From NCBI RefSeq assembly GCF_019175365.1, contig NZ_CP059572.1, positions 1,736,001-1,800,000 on the forward strand: a stretch of 64,000 bases of DNA. Reading direction: 5' to 3'. The position numbers and the translations under genes are program-made. This document shows, one piece after another, positions 27,228-36,705 of this stretch. The notes below the pieces were generated by a model that saw nothing but the letters and a program-made list of their open reading frames with translations, was not told where the DNA came from and did no database searches. Position 1 is the stretch's first letter; each line of letters starts with the position of its first letter. Origin of the DNA: Actinomadura graeca. Its GTDB lineage: Bacteria > Actinomycetota > Actinomycetes > Streptosporangiales > Streptosporangiaceae.

Positions 27228-28343
27228 ATGACCAGCGACAAGATCCGGGTGGGCATCGTCGGCGCCAGCCCCGACCGGGGTTGGGCGATGCGGGCGCACA
27301 TCCCGGCGCTCCAGGCCCTGCCGGGCTACGAGATCACCGCCGTCGGCACCAGCAGGCGTGCCTCCGCCGATGAGGCCGCCCGCCGCTTCGGTGTCAGGCA
27401 CGCGTTCACTGATGCCGGGGAGCTCGCGTCCCACCCTGACGTCGACCTCGTGGCCATCACTGTGAAAGTGCCCATGCACTTCGCTCTCGCCAAGGCGGCA
27501 CTGGACGCGGGCAAGCACGTGTACTGCGAATGGCCCCTCACCCGGACCACCGCCGAAGCCGAACGACTTGCGCGGCTGGCACAGCGCGCCGGTGTCCGCC
27601 ACGCGGTAGGGCTCCAGGCCCGCTTCTCCCCCGCCGTCCAGTACGCACGCGATTTGGTGGCCGACGGCTTCGTGGGACGAGTGACCTCCGTGAACGTCTA
27701 TTCGGCACGAGGCAAGGGCGCCGCCGCGGAGATCCCCGAATGGATCGCCTACACGTTCGACCAGGCCAACGCAGCGGGACCACTGGAGGTAGGCGCCGGC
27801 CACACCCTCGATGCCTTGGAGTATCTGGCCGGGCCCGTCACCGAGCTCTCCTCGACGGTCGCCGTCCAGCGCACCGAGTACACCGTGGTCCCCCGTCGGG
27901 AGACGATCAAGGTCACCACTCCCGACCAGATCGTGGTCAACGCCGTCCTGGCCGACGGCGCGACCGCCGCCGTCCACGTCCACGACGCGAAGATCTCCGG
28001 CGCCCGCACCCGGGTCGAGATCGCGGGCACCGAGGGCGATCTTGTGATCCGATCCAGCGGCCCCGCCGCCGCGGAAGGTATTCAGATCGGGACGCTGGCC
28101 GTCCACGGTACCCAGGGCCCCGGCACAGCACACAAGGAACTGCCCATACCTCAGCACTACCTGGGGCCACCAGCCGACGCGGAGGTCGTCAACATCGCAC
28201 GCTTCTACGCCGGCCTCGCCGACGACATCGCCACCGGAACCCACAGCACCCCGGACTTCCACGCGGGCCTGCGCGTCCACCGTCTGCTCGACGCCGTCCG
28301 CCTCTCGGCGGAGACAGGAAGGCGGCAGACATTGGACCCGTGA
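27228..28343 (+). CDS. Gfo/Idh/MocA family NAD(P)-dependent oxidoreductase
   Basis: 371 residues, ATG with AGGGGG five bases upstream. The Rossmann start is VGIVGASPDRGWAMRAHIPAL, followed by the conserved CEWPLTRTTAEAERL (about 103-117) where the usual EKP lysine is replaced by a tryptophan-proline pair. The C-terminal substrate domain includes EVGAGHTLDALEYLAGPV. The sequence is close to the Gal80-like branch, some members of which are regulators or poor catalysts. Function as a sugar or cyclitol dehydrogenase is a family guess. The triple operator upstream implies control by the divergent TetR protein. Confidence 0.88.
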   Translation: MTSDKIRVGIVGASPDRGWAMRAHIPALQALPGYEITAVGTSRRASADEAARRFGVRHAFTDAGELASHPDVDLVAITVKVPMHFALAKAALDAGKHVYCEWPLTRTTAEAERLARLAQRAGVRHAVGLQARFSPAVQYARDLVADGFVGRVTSVNVYSARGKGAAAEIPEWIAYTFDQANAAGPLEVGAGHTLDALEYLAGPVTELSSTVAVQRTEYTVVPRRETIKVTTPDQIVVNAVLADGATAAVHVHDAKISGARTRVEIAGTEGDLVIRSSGPAAAEGIQIGTLAVHGTQGPGTAHKELPIPQHYLGPPADAEVVNIARFYAGLADDIATGTHSTPDFHAGLRVHRLLDAVRLSAETGRRQTLDP

Positions 28344-28344
28344 T

Positions 28345-29394
28345 TCACGGCACGCGAGCCGTCCATTCCTGCGTACCGAACTTGTCCGTCACGTACTTGC
28401 CGGCGAGACGCAGTTCATCCTCGCTGATCTTGTCGCCGACCAGCCCGTAACGGCCCCGGAAGTGCCCGATCATCCGCTCGATGATCTCCTCCCGGGGAAG
28501 GCCGGTCTGCCGACGCAGCGGATCGACCCGCTTGTTCGCGCTGGCGATGCCCTTGTCGGACACCTTCTCCCTGCCGATGCGCAGCACCTGCAGCATCTTC
28601 GCGGCGTCGATGTCGTACGCCATGGTCACGTGATGCAGGACGGCCCCCGCGGCCAGCCGCTTCTGCGCCGCCCCCGCGATCTTCCCGTTATCCGAGGTGA
28701 TGTCGTTCAGTGGCTGATACCAGGCCCTGATACCCACCTCGCCGAGCGCCCCCAGAACCCAGTCGTCGAGGAACGCATAGCTCTCCGCGAACGACATGCC
28801 CGCCACCAGCGTCTCCGGCGCGTACAGCGAATAGGTGATCGTATTGCCCGGCTCGATGAACATCGCACCGCCCCCGCTGATCCGCCGGACGACCTCCACC
28901 CCGTACCGCGCCGCGGCCTCGGCGTCCACCTCGTTGCGCAGGGACTGGAAGCTGCCGATGACCACTGCGGGCGAGGCCCACTCCCACACCCGCAGCGTCG
29001 GCGGCCGCCGACCGGCTCCCACCTCCTCCGCGAGCACCTGGTCGAGCGCCATGTGCAGAGCCGGTCCTTGCGGCCCTTCATGAATCAGCCGCCACTCGTG
29101 ATCCCGCCAGTCCGAAGCCCGCGCGACCGCACGCCGGACCGCGATCCCCACGGCCTCCGCGGTGATCCCCAACATCACCGTTCCGCGCGGCAACCCGGCC
29201 TGGACGCGAGCCCCGATCTCCTTGCCTTCAAGTCCGGCCGGCAGACCGTCCAGGACGGCGTTGATGGCATCAAGCGCCTCGTCCGGCTCCAGGAAGAAGT
29301 CGCCACTGACCCTAGGACCGCGCAGCAGACCGTCCACGACATCCACATCGACGACCACAAGCTTGCCGCCGGGCACCTTGTACTCACCATGCAT
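28345..29394 (-). CDS. lplA: Lipoate--protein ligase with N-terminal accessory domain
   Basis: 349 residues from ATG 29394 (GTG 29397 possible). Residues about 1-95 (KLVVVDVDVVDGLLRGPRVSGDFFLEPDEALDAI) match the small accessory domain that in E. coli LplA sits at the C-terminus. The biotin/lipoate ligase catalytic domain follows at about 100-330, with VIGSFQSLRNEVD, VVRRISGGGAMFIEPGNTITYSL and the lipoyl-AMP motif GKIAGAAQKRLAAGAVLHH. It activates lipoate with ATP and attaches it to E2 and GcvH lipoyl domains. The domain order is thus reversed relative to E. coli. It ends one base from the convergent Gfo/Idh/MocA stop. Confidence 0.9.
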   Translation of the reverse strand: MHGEYKVPGGKLVVVDVDVVDGLLRGPRVSGDFFLEPDEALDAINAVLDGLPAGLEGKEIGARVQAGLPRGTVMLGITAEAVGIAVRRAVARASDWRDHEWRLIHEGPQGPALHMALDQVLAEEVGAGRRPPTLRVWEWASPAVVIGSFQSLRNEVDAEAAARYGVEVVRRISGGGAMFIEPGNTITYSLYAPETLVAGMSFAESYAFLDDWVLGALGEVGIRAWYQPLNDITSDNGKIAGAAQKRLAAGAVLHHVTMAYDIDAAKMLQVLRIGREKVSDKGIASANKRVDPLRRQTGLPREEIIERMIGHFRGRYGLVGDKISEDELRLAGKYVTDKFGTQEWTARVP

Positions 29395-30283
29395 CACTTA
29401 CACCCCAACCCCGCCCGACCAACCCCGATTCCACTCACCAGCGGGGAGGACGCCACCGCCCTAGCCCACGTGCCGAGGGCAAACGGTCACACGACCGCCC
29501 TCGCCGCCCACAACCAGCCCGGACCCCTATCCCGTCACCGCCAAGCGACCACCCATGACCAACAGTCACCACCACGCACTCCCACGCACCAACCTGCCCT
29601 CAGCCGGACCCCACCCTCCAGATCCACCACGTGGCGAAGACACGGCCCTGACCTCCACAAGGCGAACCACAACCATGCGCCGACCGCGCAACCGCCACCG
29701 CGCACCCGACCAGCCAGCAGGAGACAACGCCGAAGTACGCCCCACCGAGCTACTCCGGAGTGGCGTCGCCCAAGCGTCTCCCTCGGCCTGGCTCACCCCC
29801 CAGCGTTCCCGCCATGGCTCCAGCGCCCTTCACCACTACCTCGATCGCCATAGCAGTCGTCCTCCGATCAAAGTGACCGACTCCGCACAGACCCTGACGG
29901 CCCACCGCGAACGCGCAACCGGCGAGCCTCGACCTAGCTGCATTTGGCCATGATCTTGATGACACCTGGAGATGATCTCGGCGCGCAGCATTTTCGGAGC
30001 GCGGACCTTCGGCGTGCGGGCAACCCAACACGCAAGCGACTCCAGCACATAGAGGATCCCGGCACTCGGACAACCCCAGCGCGCGGCAACCCCCAGCATG
30101 CGGACAACCCCGACGCCCAAGCACCCATGACGCGGGGACAACCTCGACACTCAAGCGACCCCTAGAGCACAGCAACCCGAGGCATGAACAATCACGACAC
30201 TCGGGCGACGCGGCGCGCGGCAACCCCAGCGCGCGGTCCGCCTCGGCACCCGGGCACCCCAGTCCTCGGACATCCTCGGTCTT
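29395..30283. other. Gene-poor region, C/A-rich on the + strand, grading into degenerate repeats
   Basis: About 29400-29940 is strikingly poor in G on the + strand, with many CACC and CCACC runs, and no convincing gene; a 33-codon frame on the minus strand (29750-29851, start MAIEVVVKGAG) has GGAGG upstream and is the only candidate. From about 29990 to 30280 the sequence breaks into loosely repeated blocks of 14-20 bp around CAACCCC/GCGGAC, which look like decayed copies of the 17-bp array that follows. Confidence 0.5.
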
Positions 30284-30817
30284 GGGCGATCCCTATGGTC
30301 GGGCGATCTCTATGGGTGGGCGATCTCTATGGGTGGGCGATCCCTGTGGGCGGACGAATCCCATGCCAGACGAGCTCCATCGCCGGGCAATCCCTATCGC
30401 CGGACGATGCCCGTGGTCGGGCAATCCCTGTGGTCGAACAATCTCGGTGGGCGGACGAACCCTGTCGTCGGACGAACCCCGTGGGCGGACGAACCCCGTG
30501 GACGGACGAACCCCGTGGACGGACGAACCCCGTGGACGGACGAACCCCGTGGACGGACGAACCCCGTGGACGGACGAACCCCGTGGACGGACGAACCCCG
30601 TGGACGGATGATCCCTGTCGTCGGACGATCCCCGTGGCGGACGAACCCTGTGGGCGGTCGAACCCTGTCGTCGGGCAAACGCCGTGGTCGGGCAAACCCC
30701 GCCTTGTCCAGGCAGTCCCATCGCCGGGTAATCCCCATCGGGAGGCAATCCCCAGCGCTGGACAATTCCCGTGATCGAACGATCGTGGTGAGCGGACGAT
30801 CTCGATCCACTGGATGG
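30284..30817. repeat. Tandem array of about 32 degenerate 17-bp units
   Basis: Units begin with GGNCGA or a variant, and 26 of 31 successive spacings measured by eye are exactly 17 bp (the others 16, 18 or 20). The centre, 30492-30610, holds seven identical copies of AACCCCGTGGACGGACG; copies drift outward on both sides, for example GGGCGATCTCTATGGGT near 30301. Because 17 is not a multiple of three, every frame stays open and gives a 17-residue protein repeat, but none has a start or Shine-Dalgarno, so I treat the array as non-coding. Confidence 0.9.
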
Positions 30818-30993
30818 GCGGTGCCCTGGGGTGGGGCGGTGTCCGGAGTGTGTGCGGGGCACGTGAAGGGGACGATCCGCGTTGCTTGTCGGTCGTGGTC
30901 GTCGGGTTCGCCTAACGGAAAGTGGGGCGGAGATCCCGACGGGACACCCCTCTGGCCTCGACGATGTTTCAGGAGGGGGGTCGAACCCGGAAG

Positions 30994-31335
30994 ATGAGAG
31001 GCATGGTGATCCCTGGAAGGTCCGCCCCCGGCTCGTCCACCGGCCGGCCGCTCATGGCGGCACTCGATCTCTTTGGTCGGCGCTGGACGTTGCGCATCAT
31101 CTGGGAACTACACGAGGAACCGCTGGGCTTTCGCCCGCTCCAGCAGCGCTGCGACGGCATGTCCTCCAGTGTGCTGCGCCAGCGGCTCCTCGAACTGATC
31201 GAGGCGGGGCTCGTCCAGCAGACGCCGGATGGCCGTCACACGTTAACGGAACTCGGTCAGGACGCGCGGGAGGCTTTCGGCCCCCTCTCCACCTGGTCGG
31301 ACCGATGGGCTGCGACGATGCGACCTGGCATCTGA
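30994..31335 (+). CDS. HxlR-family winged-helix transcriptional regulator
   Basis: 113 residues from ATG 30994; a longer frame begins at 30922 and ATG 31003 is also possible. The HxlR core is clear: RPLMAALDLFGRRWTLRIIWELHEEPLGFRPLQQRCDGMSSSVLRQRLLELIEAGLVQQTPDGRHTLTELGQD, spanning about 17-90. The family often senses aldehydes or redox change and acts on a divergent or adjacent gene; here no gene lies close on either side (the 17-bp array upstream, an empty region downstream), so no target is suggested. Confidence 0.85.
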   Translation: MRGMVIPGRSAPGSSTGRPLMAALDLFGRRWTLRIIWELHEEPLGFRPLQQRCDGMSSSVLRQRLLELIEAGLVQQTPDGRHTLTELGQDAREAFGPLSTWSDRWAATMRPGI

Positions 31336-32214
31336 ACCGCTCGTGCACCTGGTTCCCCCCGATCTGCCCCGGGGAAGGGGAGGTCTTCCACGACGCGGCC
31401 AACCTCGGCGCTGTCATTTAGCTGGTCGGCGCCTCGGGCCCCCGGGGTGCGCTCCTAGGGGCCCGAGGACGGCAGCCGGGCTGATTTACGAGGATGGCGT
31501 TCACTTCGTGTCGGCCGCGTCGTGTAGGGAGGGCAAGTCTTTCCTGATGAGCTTGTTCAGGCGATGAAGTGCGTTCAGGGCGCGGGGCATGCCGTGCAAG
31601 AGAGCGGCATGCCCACATCGCCTCCGCGACGTGGACCCGTGCCGAGGCTGGGGGTGTGCCCGCTAGTCCGGAATGGCGAACAGGATGCGTCCACAACGTT
31701 CCCGGCTTCGCTGGTAAGGGACGTCGTTCCGTCTTCGTCGAATCGGTCGCCGCTGGTTGTGGGTCCGTCACAAGAGGGCGGTATGCCTACGTCGCCTCCG
31801 AGACGTGGACTCGTGCAGAAGCTCGCGGCGTTTTAGCTACCCCGAGAAGGCGTGAATGCGTTCGTGGCCTTCCCGCCTTCTGGCGAGGGACGCCGTTCTG
31901 TTTTCCGATCGGTCTCCGCTGGTAGTGGTTCCGTCAGTGGCTCCTGTCCTGCTTGAGGGCTCCGCGTTGGTCGTGGAGATGCGGATGCGGCGAGCCTGCG
32001 GAGGAGTGTCGGCGTTCGGTATAGCGCCTCAGCTGAGGTGGTCTCCGCGAACGGCCTGGGCCTGCCCGCGTGCGCGTCCGGACTCCAGGTGGAGTGGTCG
32101 ATCGCCTGCGGGCCAAAGGCGAGGTTGCGACTCAGCGTGGGCCTCGCTGGGCCCGGCGCCGCTCCGCTCTGTGTAGATCAGTTGCAGATGAGGACGAGTT
32201 CGGACCGACTGACG
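31336..32214. other. Gene-poor region containing a diverged tandem duplication
   Basis: No convincing gene. It contains the two-copy repeat at 31597-31938 listed separately. The remainder to 32214 shows no coding frame with a ribosome site, and its lower GC than the neighbours suggests decayed or recently arrived DNA. Confidence 0.45.
31597..31938. repeat. Diverged tandem duplication, about 170 bp per copy
   Basis: Copy 1 at about 31597-31770 and copy 2 at about 31771-31938 both run from CAAGAG-GGCATGCC..CGCCTCCGAGACGTGGAC to CCGCTGGTTGTGGGTCCGTCA with many substitutions and an 8-bp net length change. The similarity is seen by eye along the whole length. Neither copy keeps an open frame shared with the other. 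Confidence 0.7.
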
Positions 32215-32682
32215 TCATTCGACAAACGCCGGTTCGTGGCGGACCGGGAAGTTCACCGAGTTCGCGATGAAGCAGAGCTTGTGGGCGCGCTCATGCAGAG
32301 CGGCGAGCTGATCGGCCATTCCGGTGACGGCGCATTCAACCCGGGGCCGCAGTACTACCTCATCGAACCGCCCACCCCCGTCCGGTGTTTCGATCATGGT
32401 TCCGCAGGCTTCGTCGGTGTAGGCGGTGACGACGATCTTCTCCGTGGCGCACAGGTGGAGGAACCACAGCATGTGGCACTGGGAGAGGGAGGCGACGAGA
32501 AGTTCCTCCGGGTTCCAGCGATGCGCGTCGCCGCGAAAGCCGGGGTCCGAACTGCCCGGGATCGGTGGCTTGCCCGGCACCGCCACCTCGTGGGAGCGCT
32601 CGTAGGCGCGGTAGGAACTCGTCCCCGTCCCGAGGTCGCCGGTCCACGTCACAGACACCTCGTAGCGGTGACTCTTGGCCAT
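32215..32682 (-). CDS. OsmC/Ohr family peroxidase-like protein
   Basis: 155 residues, ATG with AAGGAGG six bases upstream. The two redox cysteines of the OsmC fold are visible: SLSQCHMLWFLHLC near residue 75 and HKLCFIANSVNFPV near 135; the RWNPEELLVASLSQCHM block is typical of the OsmC-like group. Such enzymes reduce organic hydroperoxides with lipoyl or thiol donors. The gene begins 14 bp after the GntR regulator stop, so the two are probably co-transcribed. No OhrR is present. Confidence 0.92.
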   Translation of the reverse strand: MAKSHRYEVSVTWTGDLGTGTSSYRAYERSHEVAVPGKPPIPGSSDPGFRGDAHRWNPEELLVASLSQCHMLWFLHLCATEKIVVTAYTDEACGTMIETPDGGGRFDEVVLRPRVECAVTGMADQLAALHERAHKLCFIANSVNFPVRHEPAFVE

Positions 32683-32696
32683 TACGGTCCTCCTTG

Positions 32697-33323
32697 TCAG
32701 GTCAGCGTCGCTCTGGTGGCGCGCACATGGTCACCCGCGATCCGTCCCGCCTGAGCCTCGTCGCCATGGAGGATCGCCCGCACGAGATCCCGGTGCTCTG
32801 CCGAGACCACCGGCCCGCGCTCTGGACGGACGAGCGACTCCCGCGTCGAGACGATGATCTGGTCCCAGAGCCGTTCGAGGGCGTCCAGCGCGATGGGGTT
32901 GCCCGCCAATTCGGCCACAGTCCGGTGGAACTGCCGGTTCAGGGCGACGGCGCGAGCCAGATCACCCGAGGCGGTCACCTCTTCCAGCAGCAGCGCATCC
33001 CGTTCCAGGCCGGTCAAGGACGCGGGCGCGATGCGTCCCGCGCGCTGCCGTCCGGCGGCGAGTTGTGCGGTGAGCGACTCCAGCGCCGCCCTGACCTCGT
33101 AAGCATGGTCCAGATACTCGGGGGTGAGGCGGTTCACGACGACGCCCCGGCCCGCGCCGAGGACCAGGCCGTCGCCTTCCAGCCTGCGAAGCGCCTCCCG
33201 GACCGGCGTCCGGCTCACCGCAAGCGTCTCGCTCAATGCCGCCTCCGTGAGCCGTTCGCCGGGCGGGTACTCACCCGCGACGATCAGTTCCCTCAGCCGC
33301 TTGTAAACCGTGTCGACCTGCAC
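32697..33323 (-). CDS. GntR family transcriptional regulator with FCD domain
   Basis: 208 residues from GTG 33323, which has AAGGAGG five bases upstream; ATG 33341 is an upstream alternative. Winged helix at about 1-65 (LRELIVAGEYPPGERLTEAALSETLAVSRTPVREALRRLEGDGLV) and an all-helical FCD effector domain (about 75-205) with metal-ligand-like residues in NRQFHRTVAELAGN and EHRDLVRAI. It shares an operon with osmC and diverges from a serine hydrolase gene. Repeated TGTATGC elements just upstream suggest autoregulation. FCD regulators usually sense small organic acids. Confidence 0.92.
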   Translation of the reverse strand: MQVDTVYKRLRELIVAGEYPPGERLTEAALSETLAVSRTPVREALRRLEGDGLVLGAGRGVVVNRLTPEYLDHAYEVRAALESLTAQLAAGRQRAGRIAPASLTGLERDALLLEEVTASGDLARAVALNRQFHRTVAELAGNPIALDALERLWDQIIVSTRESLVRPERGPVVSAEHRDLVRAILHGDEAQAGRIAGDHVRATRATLT

Positions 33324-33335
33324 GCACTCCTCCTT

Positions 33336-33365
33336 CTGCATGCAAAGCATACATTGCATACAAAT
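33336..33365. promoter_or_regulatory. Repeated TGTATGC / ATGCAA elements upstream of gntR
   Basis: Read on the minus strand, the sequence TTGTATGCAATGTATGC holds TGTATGC twice, nine bases apart, followed by TTTGCATGCA, giving an inverted pair ATGCAA..TTTGCAT. AT-rich and symmetric, it stands out in this GC-rich DNA and lies 15-40 bp before the GntR start, as expected for an operator of this family. Confidence 0.5.
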
Positions 33366-33407
33366 GGGTTAACGGAGGAGCAACACCGAGATCACAACAC
33401 TGCCTTC

Positions 33408-34310
33408 ATGGGGCGACGGTCGCGTACGGCACTAGTGGGCGCGACTGCCATCATCGTGCTGTCCGTGACCGGGTCATCGCGGCTCCCGGACGGTCCTCGT
33501 CCAGTATCGGCACCGGCCACGGCGACACCACCGACCATGGAACCAGCACGCCCACCGGCCTCCTTCACCCGCTCCGAACGCGCTGCGCTGACGCGGGCCC
33601 TCGACCGCTACCTGAAGCGACGTCCAGGAACTGTGGCGATATCAGTCCGGACCGACAGCCTGTCCTACACCTACCGCCGAAGGCTGCGGACGGCGACCGC
33701 GAGCATCGTCAAGCTCGACATCGTCCTCGCACTCCTCCTGAAAGCGCAGCGCGAAGGACGGCGGCTCACGGCGAGAGAGAAGACGCTCGCCGAACGGGCG
33801 ATCACGGTCAGCGACAACGACGCGGCGACCGCTCTCTGGTACATGATCGGCGGCTCGGACGGGCTGGCCGCCGCGAACCGCCTGCTCGGACTCCGCGCGA
33901 CGGAACCCGGGCCCGGCGGCGCCTGGGGCTCCACGACCACCACGGTCACCGACCAGATACGCCTGCTCACCGCCCTCACGTCCGGCCATAGCCGAATCCG
34001 GCCCGCGAACCGCCGTTACGTCCGCGGTCTGATGGCGGACGTGGTGCCGGAGCAAGCCTGGGGGGTGAGCGCGTCGGCCGATTCTGACTTCGGCGTCGCC
34101 CTCAAGAACGGCTGGCTGCCCCGCGACGCGCACGGCGGCCTTTGGACGATCAACAGCGTCGGCCTGGTCCGCGCCCACGGCCGCACCTACATGATCGCCG
34201 CCATCTCTGAACGCCACCCCAGCATGCGGGACGGCATCACCACCTTGGAGCACGTCACCAGGATGGTCACCAGTGCGCTCGCTCCGTCCCGACACGACCT
34301 CGACGTGTGA
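33408..34310 (+). CDS. Exported class A beta-lactamase-fold serine hydrolase
   Basis: 300 residues from ATG 33408, no good Shine-Dalgarno. A signal-like segment occupies residues 7-23, followed by a Pro/Thr-rich stretch. The penicillin-recognising motifs are present: Ser99-Ile-Val-Lys102, Ser135-Asp-Asn137 and Lys233-Asn-Gly235 (KNG in place of KTG). The omega loop is short (RATEPGPGGAWGSTT); a Glu-Pro is there but the usual Asn170 equivalent is not obvious, so it may act on cell-wall peptides rather than hydrolyse beta-lactams efficiently. It diverges from the gntR-osmC operon. Confidence 0.82.
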   Translation: MGRRSRTALVGATAIIVLSVTGSSRLPDGPRPVSAPATATPPTMEPARPPASFTRSERAALTRALDRYLKRRPGTVAISVRTDSLSYTYRRRLRTATASIVKLDIVLALLLKAQREGRRLTAREKTLAERAITVSDNDAATALWYMIGGSDGLAAANRLLGLRATEPGPGGAWGSTTTTVTDQIRLLTALTSGHSRIRPANRRYVRGLMADVVPEQAWGVSASADSDFGVALKNGWLPRDAHGGLWTINSVGLVRAHGRTYMIAAISERHPSMRDGITTLEHVTRMVTSALAPSRHDLDV

Positions 34311-34848
34311 TATGCCGCGTTCATCGAACAGGCACGGTTGCAATGTCGGGCATCCATGGGATCCGAAGCGCCTCCTCGGGCGGGCGTAGTCCCAACGACC
34401 CGAGCCCAGAGGAGTGGTCGGTCAGCTCTGCCGTCCGTACAGCAGCGCGGCCGACATGCCGACGCGGACCCGAACGGTGCATCGTCAGTGACGCGTCACT
34501 CGCTGGCTCGGGCGGCTCGCGTCGCCGGGCACCTCGGTCCGCGTTTCTCTACGTGCCTCGTGTCCTGGCCCGCGCCGCTCCGCCCCCTCCGCTGATTGAC
34601 CTGAACTAGGCAGTACCTCCGTACTTCGAGGCCCCTCCCACGGAACTTGCCCGGCGGCTCGCACTCGGGCCGCTCTTGGGCGGGCGCGACATCGCTCCGC
34701 CAGATGCCCGGTAGGGCCCATGGGTGCGGCGAACCGGGTTGTCGCGGGGCGGGTGGGAGGCCCGGCAGCCTCCGGTGGCGCGCCTCCGGGTATCGCACCG
34801 CCAATCAGGTAGCGCGCTCGCTGCTGGCTGAAGCCACTTGAGAAGGAC

Positions 34849-34886
34849 CCCTGGGTGGGCGGACGATCCGTCCCACCCACCCAGGG
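34849..34886. repeat. Long imperfect hairpin
   Basis: CCCTGGGTGGG at 34849-34859 pairs perfectly with 34876-34886; inside, GGACG at 34861-34865 pairs with CGTCC at 34869-34873 across a 3-base loop. Either a terminator for something lost or the end of a decayed element. Confidence 0.5.
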
Positions 34887-36544
34887 CGACTGCGCACCAG
34901 GTGACGTGGATCTTGCCGACTCCACACAGGCTCTGTGGCGTCGCCGACGCTGGGTTGGCGAACCGTCTGCAAGCGGCAGGGTGGTCGCATCGCTGCGGCG
35001 CCCATCACCGCCACAGCGCGAACGACCACCACGCGATCGGGTCACAGCCCTTTGCATACTGCGATCGGCAATCGCTGCTACTTCGCCTACACCGAGCCGC
35101 GTGCGGATCAGTTCCCCGGCCAGCACCGCCTCGCGCACCCGTCCAGCGAACCGCGATACGGCGCCGCCGCAGTCTGGACCTGCGCCCGCGCGTACTTCAC
35201 CACGCGACGTCCATCAGGAAATTGAAGCGCTTGCCACCGCCCCACAGCACCGGCACGACGTCCCGGCCGCGGTGGACGTCAGACATCACCGACGAAGGGC
35301 CATCACCCCGAGACGAACGTCCGTCCTCTCAATCCGAGGCCGAGCGCGGGGTATCGCGCGCTACCCGGTTGCACACCTTCGTTCCCACCGTGCCCGTCCT
35401 GGCCAGGGCGGGCTCCCGCGAGGATGCCGTGTTGCCAGGCGCACAGGCGGAACACACCGCAAGCCGTGACGCAGCCGGGAGCCTCTTGCAGTGTCTTCTG
35501 GCGGTCCCGATGACCCAGACGGTTCGCATGGACGGAGAGCTCCCCCGCCGACCGACGCTGCGGCGGCCAGAGTCGCTCAAGCTGGCGACGAGCCCCGCCA
35601 GTTGATCCGGGTCAACGAACGCGCCAGGACGAGGAACCGGGCAGAGGGCCCGGGAAACCCCGGGACCCTCTCGCGAAGAAGCAGGACTGGCCTCGCCGAC
35701 CACCATGGGCACCAACTCGCCTATTGAGGAAGGCACCTACTGCAAGTGCGCGCGCTTTTCTCCGATCGGAAAGGTGAGCGTCCAGCAGCTGCGAGTCGAC
35801 GGTCGTATCCTCGCGAGCTTGGGTGCGCTGGAGCAGATGCACTCGACTTCGTGAAGCGCTGAAGTTGTCGGAGCCCAGCTCGCGGTCGTCATCAACCCCG
35901 GAATAGTCAGCAACCCGGGAAGATCGATGTCGGCGCCGCATTCTCAGGCTCGGGATTCATACGATGTGCCCATCTCACCGGCTCAGCGAGCGGCAACCAC
36001 TTCGTACCGGCGCGGAAATCCTTCCCTTGTCGCCGCCGCCTCTAGTTCTACTGCCCGGACCTGGCCTGCTCTTCTCAAAGGCCCTCTACGCCCGTGACCG
36101 CCCAACCCGGCCCGGTTGCACGACAGCACCGGGGTTGCCAGGGAGGGCCATGAGTGAATCGCGCGGGGGGGTGCCGACCACGCGGCGGTCTGGACGCGTG
36201 GACGCGGACCCGAGGAGGCCAGTGCAGGAGGAACGTCATCAGCTTGGGAAGGCTGACGCGGACGGCCTGCCGAAGTCTCCAGTGACAACGGCACAGGATG
36301 ATCAGCGCGTACGGCCCAGCCGTTGTGCGGACGATGATCTCGTGTCGATGCGCTCTGGCTTGGTGTGAGCGGCGGGCCTGCGAGGCGCTCAACACTGAAG
36401 GTGTCGCGCGAGACGTAGGGACGAGCGGCGAGTACTCGTCGGGCGACCAACCGCGATGCGATGTCCTTGGGTTCTGCGATCGAGCATCGAGCGAGCGGAC
36501 GGCCGTGCGAGCGTTCGCCTTCGTCTTCGCCTCACGCTGACCGC

Positions 36545-36566
36545 GCTCCTCGACTCATCGAGGAGC
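36545..36566. terminator. Terminator-like hairpin in an otherwise empty region
   Basis: Perfect 9-bp stem GCTCCTCGA / TCGAGGAGC with loop CTCA. It marks the possible end of a transcript although no gene is recognised beside it. Confidence 0.35.
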
Positions 36567-36705
36567 CCTATCGAGCACCACCGAAGCCGCCCGGCAGGAT
36601 CGAGTTGAGTCAGCCGCTGTAGGCGGTGAAGGAACACGTAGGTGCCTGCGACCACGAACCGTGTCTTCCAATATAGTCAGCGAGCCTCAGCGGCGATTGA
36701 TCTAC

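Noticed and set aside
30480..30620. tRNA-like GGGGTTCGTCC on the minus strand
   Set aside because: It is a piece of the 17-bp unit repeated many times; no acceptor or anticodon stem surrounds it.
30284..30817. CRISPR array
   Set aside because: Units are head to tail with no unique spacers, and no cas gene is nearby.
30184..30997. Coding repeats such as DEPRGRTNPVDGRTPWT
   Set aside because: A 17-bp period keeps all frames open automatically; no start codon with a ribosome site and no conserved ends.
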